From: Actinosomnolentus pattersoniae (SeqCode)
GTDB lineage: Bacteria > Actinomycetota > UBA4738
Direction of reading: 5' to 3'
NCBI GenBank assembly: GCA_013817655.1
Contig: JACDCJ010000004.1
Span: 1-25,991, forward strand
DNA length: 25,991 nucleotides
The translations under genes and the position numbers were made by a program. This document shows positions 21,795-25,991 of this stretch, piece after piece (within the stretch, counting starts at the first letter, position 1; every line of letters starts with the position of its first letter). Below the pieces are notes generated by a model, which did not search any database, had not been told where the DNA came from, and saw only the letters and a list, made by a program, of their open reading frames with translations.

Positions 21795-22750
21795 GCGGGA
21801 GCCTCCCGCGTGGGGTCGCCCGGAACGATCCGACGCCCGATCCATGCCGCCACCTTCGAGGTCACCTCCTGGTAGAGCCCGAACTGGATGTCGGTCTTCT
21901 TGTTGCCCGCCTCGTTCCTATGGTGGTGCTGCCCGAAGTTGGACGCCAGCCGGTCCTGCACGACATCCTGCTCGACGTCCCCTCCCATCTGGCGAAGCAC
22001 GTCCGTGAGGGCCTGCAGCCCGGGAGCGAACCTATCGGTCCGGGAGACGCCGAGCACGAACGAGGAGCCGTGGAAGCGGCGCATTCGCTCGAGGAGGTTC
22101 ACCCCGGAGATCTCCTCGTAGGCCTGGGCGCTCAGCTTGAATCCGCGGATGTCCGCCCAGCCCCGCGAGGCGATGGCATCTCGGAGCTTTTCCATGCCCG
22201 GACTTCCGCCGTTGTCCGAGGTGCCGACGAGATCGAAGAAGACCTGTGTTCGCAGGAAGTCGCGCATGTATTGAGCGCCCCGGATGACGGGCTCCACGAG
22301 AGCCATGAACGGGAGGTCCCCGTCGTCGGCGACGAGCCCCGCGACGAGCCCACCGAACCTCGCACCGAGGACTCCGACCTGCTCCACGCCCTCGACCCCG
22401 GCCATGAGGGCCACGGCGTCTCGTGCGTCCGCCACATGGGATGACAGGTCGGCATGACGCATTCCGAGCTCGCTGTCCCCGTATCCCTGCCCGTGGTACC
22501 GCAGGACCGGAAAACCGGCCGCGGAGATGGCTCGCGCAAGGCCCACCTCCATCCGCCCCAGGTGGATCTGTTCCATGGCGAAGGAGGGACAGATGACCCA
22601 CCCGAGCGGTTGCGCCATCCCCAGCGGTCGCGACACCACCCCCACGGTCGTACCGGATCCGAGTCGCGGCTGCACGAACGTCTCGGAGATCCCCAGGGCC
22701 TCGTCCCGGTGCCGACTGTGCCGCTCCAGCATTGCCTCGTCGATGGCCAT
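21791..22750 (-). CDS. Alpha/beta-hydrolase fold protein lacking the catalytic serine
   Basis: A 319-residue protein with alpha/beta-hydrolase features: WVICPSFAMEQIH near the first strand, YHGQGYGDSE (85-94) and a nucleophile-elbow-like turn LGARFGG (128-134). The nucleophile position is Arg131, so ordinary esterase chemistry is not expected. It could be a non-catalytic partner of the next hydrolase, with which it overlaps by four bases. The region GQHHHR near residue 275 is histidine-rich, but its role is unclear. It begins 19 bases after the AMP-ligase stop; the spacing suggests one transcript. Compared with its neighbour it has an additional N-terminal stretch of about 35 residues. Function is unknown; assignment to the exosortase-associated hydrolase pair is inference from fold and gene order. 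Confidence 0.72.
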   Translation of the reverse strand: MAIDEAMLERHSRHRDEALGISETFVQPRLGSGTTVGVVSRPLGMAQPLGWVICPSFAMEQIHLGRMEVGLARAISAAGFPVLRYHGQGYGDSELGMRHADLSSHVADARDAVALMAGVEGVEQVGVLGARFGGLVAGLVADDGDLPFMALVEPVIRGAQYMRDFLRTQVFFDLVGTSDNGGSPGMEKLRDAIASRGWADIRGFKLSAQAYEEISGVNLLERMRRFHGSSFVLGVSRTDRFAPGLQALTDVLRQMGGDVEQDVVQDRLASNFGQHHHRNEAGNKKTDIQFGLYQEVTSKVAAWIGRRIVPGDPTREAPA

Positions 22751-22769
22751 CTCTCGCCGTTCCCGCTCC

Positions 22770-24356
22770 TCAGGCCACGCCCGCCCGATCCGGCGAGGAC
22801 TCTCGAAGGAGCTGCTGTCGATCGATCTTCCCAGTGGACGTTCTGGGCAACTGCTGCATTATATGGACCCGGCTCGGCACCATGTAGCGCGGAAGCCGCC
22901 GGGCCACATGGCGCTTCACGTCGTTGACGGAGAGTGTCTGCCCCTCTCGGGGCTGAACCCAGGCCACGATCGCCCGCCCCCACTCGTCGTGGGGGACCGC
23001 CACGGCGACCGCCTGGTCCACGGCCGGGTGAGCGTTCATCGTGGCTTCGACCTCTCCGAGCTCTATCCGGTAGCCCCGGCTCTTGATCTGATGGTCCCGC
23101 CGGCCGAGGAAGTCGTACTCGCCGTCCTCCCGGAGCCGCACGAGATCCCCCGTGCGGTACACGAGCTCCCCGAGCTCGGGGGCGAGGGGGTTGGGGACCA
23201 GGACCTCCGCCGTACGCTCTTTGCGGCCCCAGTAGCCCCTCATCACCGTCGGTCCGCGGACGTGGAGCTCGCCCTCCTCACCGACGCCGGCCGGCGTGCC
23301 GTCCTCCTTCAGCGCGAAGACCTCTGAGTTCTCGCAGGCCCGCCCTATTGGGATAGTCCGGTCGTCCTCCGGCAGGTGACGCACGCGGTGGTAGGTCACG
23401 ACGTTCGTCTCCGTCGGGCCGTAGATGTTCCACAGCACGGCGCGCGGAACCATGCGCCGCAGCTCCCGAAGGTGCCTCGTCGGATATACCTCCCCGGCGA
23501 ACACGACGGCGCGAAGCGTCGGAAAGGCATCGCGTTCCCGGACCAGGCGGCTGAGGAGGATGAGAGCTGAGGGCACCGAGTACCAGACGGTGATGCCCTC
23601 CTCGCGGATCGTCCGGGCGAGCGCGGTGCCGAAGTAGGCATCCTCGTCGGGTATGGGAACTAGGGTCGCTCCTCCCATGGCGGCCAGATAGAGATCGAAC
23701 ACCGAGAGGTCGAAGTGCAACGGGGCGTGGTTGGAGAGCCGGTCCTCGCTGCCGACCCCGATCCGCGAGGCCGACCACTCCACGAAGGCCAGCGCGTTGC
23801 GATGGGTGAGCATCACGCCCTTCGGCGTCCCGGTGGACCCCGACGTGTAGAGGATGTAGGCGAGATCCGCCTCGATGGCGGGCACCATCGGATCCGTCGC
23901 CGAGGCGTCCGCCGTCGCCACCGCGTACGGGACGGAGGGCGCAGTCAGCTCCACGTGAGCCCCGTCGTCGACCAGCACGAAGAGGCGGGGAACATGGCCC
24001 CCGAGCGCACCGAGCAGCGCGGCGGCTCGGGCGGGCGTGGTGATGACGGCGGCGACCGCGCAGTCGCTGGCGACCAGAGCCAAACGATGAACCGGCGCGG
24101 CGGGGTCCAGCGGTACGTACGCGGCACCGGCGCGAAGCGTCCCGTAGACCGCGGGCAGGAGCTCCACCCGCTTCGGGAGGTGGATGCCCACGCGATCGCC
24201 CCGCCCGACGCCGCCCTCGATAAGCGTGCGGGCGATCCCGTTCGCCGCGGCTTCGAGCTCTCCGTACGACAGGCTGGCCCCGCCGCAGCGAACGGCCTCC
24301 TTGGAGGGGTCGCGGTCCGCAGCCTCGGAGAGGAGCTGATGCAGCAGGTAGATCAT
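22770..24356 (-). CDS. AMP-forming acyl/aminoacyl ligase (adenylation enzyme)
   Basis: A 528-residue stand-alone adenylating enzyme. It has the core motif YTSGSTGTPKG (170-180), a substrate-pocket region HFDLSVFDLYLAAMGGATLV (214-233), GPTETNV, YRTGD, GRRDHQIKSRGYRIE and the C-terminal lysine in TSTGKIDR (Lys510). These resemble D-alanine/amino-acid adenylation domains and the acyl ligase of exosortase-associated exopolysaccharide clusters. It would activate an acyl or aminoacyl group and load it onto CoA or a carrier protein; no carrier-protein gene is in the window. The start ATG overlaps the stop of the glycosyltransferase as ATGA; the frame runs further upstream only as overlap. Two alpha/beta-hydrolases follow. 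An acyl-decoration function for the surface glycan is inference. Confidence 0.85.
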   Translation of the reverse strand: MIYLLHQLLSEAADRDPSKEAVRCGGASLSYGELEAAANGIARTLIEGGVGRGDRVGIHLPKRVELLPAVYGTLRAGAAYVPLDPAAPVHRLALVASDCAVAAVITTPARAAALLGALGGHVPRLFVLVDDGAHVELTAPSVPYAVATADASATDPMVPAIEADLAYILYTSGSTGTPKGVMLTHRNALAFVEWSASRIGVGSEDRLSNHAPLHFDLSVFDLYLAAMGGATLVPIPDEDAYFGTALARTIREEGITVWYSVPSALILLSRLVRERDAFPTLRAVVFAGEVYPTRHLRELRRMVPRAVLWNIYGPTETNVVTYHRVRHLPEDDRTIPIGRACENSEVFALKEDGTPAGVGEEGELHVRGPTVMRGYWGRKERTAEVLVPNPLAPELGELVYRTGDLVRLREDGEYDFLGRRDHQIKSRGYRIELGEVEATMNAHPAVDQAVAVAVPHDEWGRAIVAWVQPREGQTLSVNDVKRHVARRLPRYMVPSRVHIMQQLPRTSTGKIDRQQLLRESSPDRAGVA

Positions 24357-25627
24357 GCGACGGATTCCGCCGGGCTGGGCACGAGTCCGGCTTCCTTCAG
24401 GATCCCGGTGAGCTCCGCGACCCGGGCGGAGAGCGTCCAGCGGTTCCCGGCGAGGGGGGCGGTCGGGAGCCCGGCCCGAGAGGAGCGGACGGCACGGGCC
24501 ACCTCCCGTGCGAGGCGGCCGGCGGTCTCGGAAATCGTCGTTACCGGAACGCCACGTCCCCCCAGGACCGGCGGGCCGCCCCGGTCGATGCAAACGACGG
24601 GAAGGCCGCACGCTCCGGCCTCCACGACCACCCACCCGGCCTCGTCGTGAAGGCTGGGAAAGAGCATGACGTCGGCATCCTCCCGCATGAAACGCAGCAG
24701 CTCCTCGCGGGGAACGAACCCCATGAAGGTCACGCGGTCGGCCACCCCGAAGCGATCAGCGAGGCCGCGGAGGCGCTTCGCGTCCGGCCCCTTTCCACAG
24801 ACGAAGAGCCGCCAACCGGGCAGGTCCCGAAGGGCGCGCAGCGCCAGGAACATGCCCTTCCACGCGACCAGGCGGCCAGCGTAAAGGGCCACGCCCGCGC
24901 CTCGGTCTGGCGACGGGACGCCCTTCTCGCCGGTGGCCGCCTCCTCGCCAGGCCGGGACCCCGCAACTCCGGCGGCCACCTGCGCGGCGAACCGCTCGTC
25001 GAGGATCGGGTTCGGGCAGACAACGGCTTTCGCCCGGTGCCTGCGCGGAAGCCAGGCACGGGTCTCCGGGTTCTGCACGAGGATGACCCGAGCACGCGAC
25101 CATGCGCTCCGGGCCAGTGGGTTCGCGTAGCGCCCGGCCGTCCGCCCGGCGGAGCGCACCGCCTCGTAGGCGGCACCGCGCAGGCCATGCCCGGCGATCA
25201 GCCGCCAGGGGTTGCGCACCCCGCCGCCCACCGGGCCGTACACGAACGGCGGCCCGGCGCGGCCGGCGAGCGACCCGAGCCAGGCGTTCGCGAACGTGAG
25301 GTGCCAGGCGAGATCGAAGCCGATCTCCTCGTGCAGCCGGCGCGCCTCCCGGGCGGCCACCGGCTGCCAGAGCAGGTAGTCGATACTGCTCCGGCCCTTC
25401 CCGCGCCGCCAGGCCTTCGGCCACCCACGGACTTCCGCGTACACGAAGTGGAGCCGGTCGCGTTCCGCGAGCCCGGGTAGCGCGGCCTCGATCGCCTCCC
25501 TGTTCCGCGGACGGGTGATCACCCACGTCTCCCCGAGGCTCGCGACGAGCCGGGCCCAGAGCCATCCGGCCCCCGCCTCCGATCCACGGAGCGGGCTGCA
25601 GGCGGGCGCGAACGCCACGATCTTCAC
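24353..25627 (-). CDS. Glycosyltransferase family 4
   Basis: A 424-residue GT-B fold glycosyltransferase, retaining type. The N-terminal domain begins with FAPACSPLRGSEAGAGW, where the glycine-rich acceptor-side loop SEAGAG is visible. The C-terminal donor domain has LYAGRLVAWKGM, FVCGKGPDAKRL, VTFMGFVPREELL and the EX7E-like segment from FPSLHDEAGWVVVEAGACGLPVV. It would transfer a nucleotide-linked sugar to a growing glycan at the membrane's inner face. The start is a GTG with GAGG six bases upstream. A Gly/Glu-rich linker (about 210-235) separates the two domains. The stop overlaps the ligase start, and a partial sulfotransferase precedes it by 16 bases, so glycosylation, ligation and sulfation genes form one transcript. 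Confidence 0.9.
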   Translation of the reverse strand: MKIVAFAPACSPLRGSEAGAGWLWARLVASLGETWVITRPRNREAIEAALPGLAERDRLHFVYAEVRGWPKAWRRGKGRSSIDYLLWQPVAAREARRLHEEIGFDLAWHLTFANAWLGSLAGRAGPPFVYGPVGGGVRNPWRLIAGHGLRGAAYEAVRSAGRTAGRYANPLARSAWSRARVILVQNPETRAWLPRRHRAKAVVCPNPILDERFAAQVAAGVAGSRPGEEAATGEKGVPSPDRGAGVALYAGRLVAWKGMFLALRALRDLPGWRLFVCGKGPDAKRLRGLADRFGVADRVTFMGFVPREELLRFMREDADVMLFPSLHDEAGWVVVEAGACGLPVVCIDRGGPPVLGGRGVPVTTISETAGRLAREVARAVRSSRAGLPTAPLAGNRWTLSARVAELTGILKEAGLVPSPAESVA

Positions 25628-25643
25628 CGGTGACCTCGGGGCT

Positions 25644-25991
25644 TCAACTCGAGAAGGCCTGCTCGGCGACCTCCGCGGCCGGTGTCGGCGAGCGCCCGTA
25701 GATCCGGTCCAGCTCGAAAAGCTCGAGGATCTCCACGGCCCGGGTCACCTGTTCGGCCGAGAGGTGCTTCGTCCATCCACCGATGAGGCTCTCCCCGGAC
25801 ACGATCGCGCTGTCCTTCCGGGTGGCCGAGGATGGCCGGGCGACCGACCGAAGGACCTGCGCGTCGAACGGCGTGCCGAGGAACGCGAAGAGCCGCTCGA
25901 TCTCCCGCTCCGGCTCCACGCACAGCGTCTCGTAGAGGACCACGTGGATCTGGCCGGCCGAGAACTGCCGGAGCGGCACGTAGTTCTCGAC
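25644..25991 (-). CDS. Sulfotransferase, C-terminal fragment (third in the window)
   Basis: About 115 C-terminal residues run off the right edge; the PAPS-binding P-loop is outside. What is visible fits the end of a sulfotransferase domain: QIHVVLYETLCVEPEREI, a strand and helix in which the YE pair is typical, followed by RLFAFLGTPFD. Then come RPSSATRKDSA, GGWTKHLS and a final helix ending in ELDRIYG. This is the C-terminal layout of the Sulfotransfer_1-like group, and the frame remains open to the end of the window. The stop at 25644 lies 16 bases before the glycosyltransferase start, so they are co-transcribed. It looks unlike the two complete sulfotransferases. Without the P-loop the call depends on these C-terminal features. 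Confidence 0.7.
   Translation of the reverse strand, partial: VENYVPLRQFSAGQIHVVLYETLCVEPEREIERLFAFLGTPFDAQVLRSVARPSSATRKDSAIVSGESLIGGWTKHLSAEQVTRAVEILELFELDRIYGRSPTPAAEVAEQAFSS

Noticed and set aside
22770..24635. Longer version of the AMP-ligase starting at 24635
   Set aside because: The extra 93 residues are Arg/Gly/Pro-rich and overlap the glycosyltransferase; the ATGA overlap at 24353-24356 and the conserved N-terminus support the start at 24356.
1..25991. tRNA, rRNA, CRISPR array, insertion sequence or prophage genes
   Set aside because: No recognisable structural RNA, regularly spaced repeats, transposase or phage protein was seen on either strand.

Overview
The window is high-GC DNA (well over half G+C by eye), densely packed with genes, many GTG starts and many overlapping gene ends. 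The gene content suggests a deep-branching or uncultured member of the Actinomycetota: a DUF1996 secreted protein, a Wzz/BY-kinase with a C-terminal tyrosine cluster, several sulfotransferases, and an AroK-AroB fusion. This placement is inference from gene content; no rRNA or other phylogenetic marker is present. I see no tRNA, rRNA, CRISPR array, insertion sequence or phage gene.

Left third (1-8531, + strand): one tightly coupled operon carrying all seven shikimate-pathway activities. The order is aroA (3' end only), aroE, aroC, an aroK-aroB fusion, aroQ and a DAHP synthase core. The operon then adds a second DAHP-synthase-like protein that has lost its catalytic residues but carries an N-terminal ferredoxin-like regulatory domain. 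It ends with a chorismate-lyase-like protein and a benzoate-CoA-ligase-type enzyme. The apparent route is central carbon metabolism to chorismate to 4-hydroxybenzoate to an aryl-CoA.

Middle (8559-18778): a surface-polysaccharide locus. A minus-strand operon reads Wzy-like polymerase/ligase, sulfotransferase, sulfatase-like hydrolase. Starting back to back with it, a plus-strand run encodes two tandem paralogous Wzx-type flippases, a Wzz/BY-kinase, and a secreted DUF1996-TIG protein.

Right third (18771-25991): a second sulfotransferase (- strand), then a secreted esterase with a C-terminal membrane anchor (+ strand). After these comes a minus-strand operon read from the right edge: the 3' end of a third sulfotransferase, a GT4 glycosyltransferase, an AMP-forming acyl/aminoacyl ligase, and two unlike alpha/beta-hydrolases with non-serine residues at the nucleophile position. 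The ligase plus hydrolase pair resembles the accessory set known from exosortase-associated exopolysaccharide loci, but no exosortase is in the window.

Taken together, the right two thirds look like export and tailoring (sulfation, possibly acylation) of a cell-surface glycan. The left operon is an aromatic-precursor factory. Whether the two are functionally connected cannot be decided from the sequence. The most unusual element is the adjacent pair of a catalytic DAHP synthase without a regulatory domain and an inactive-looking DAHP synthase with one.
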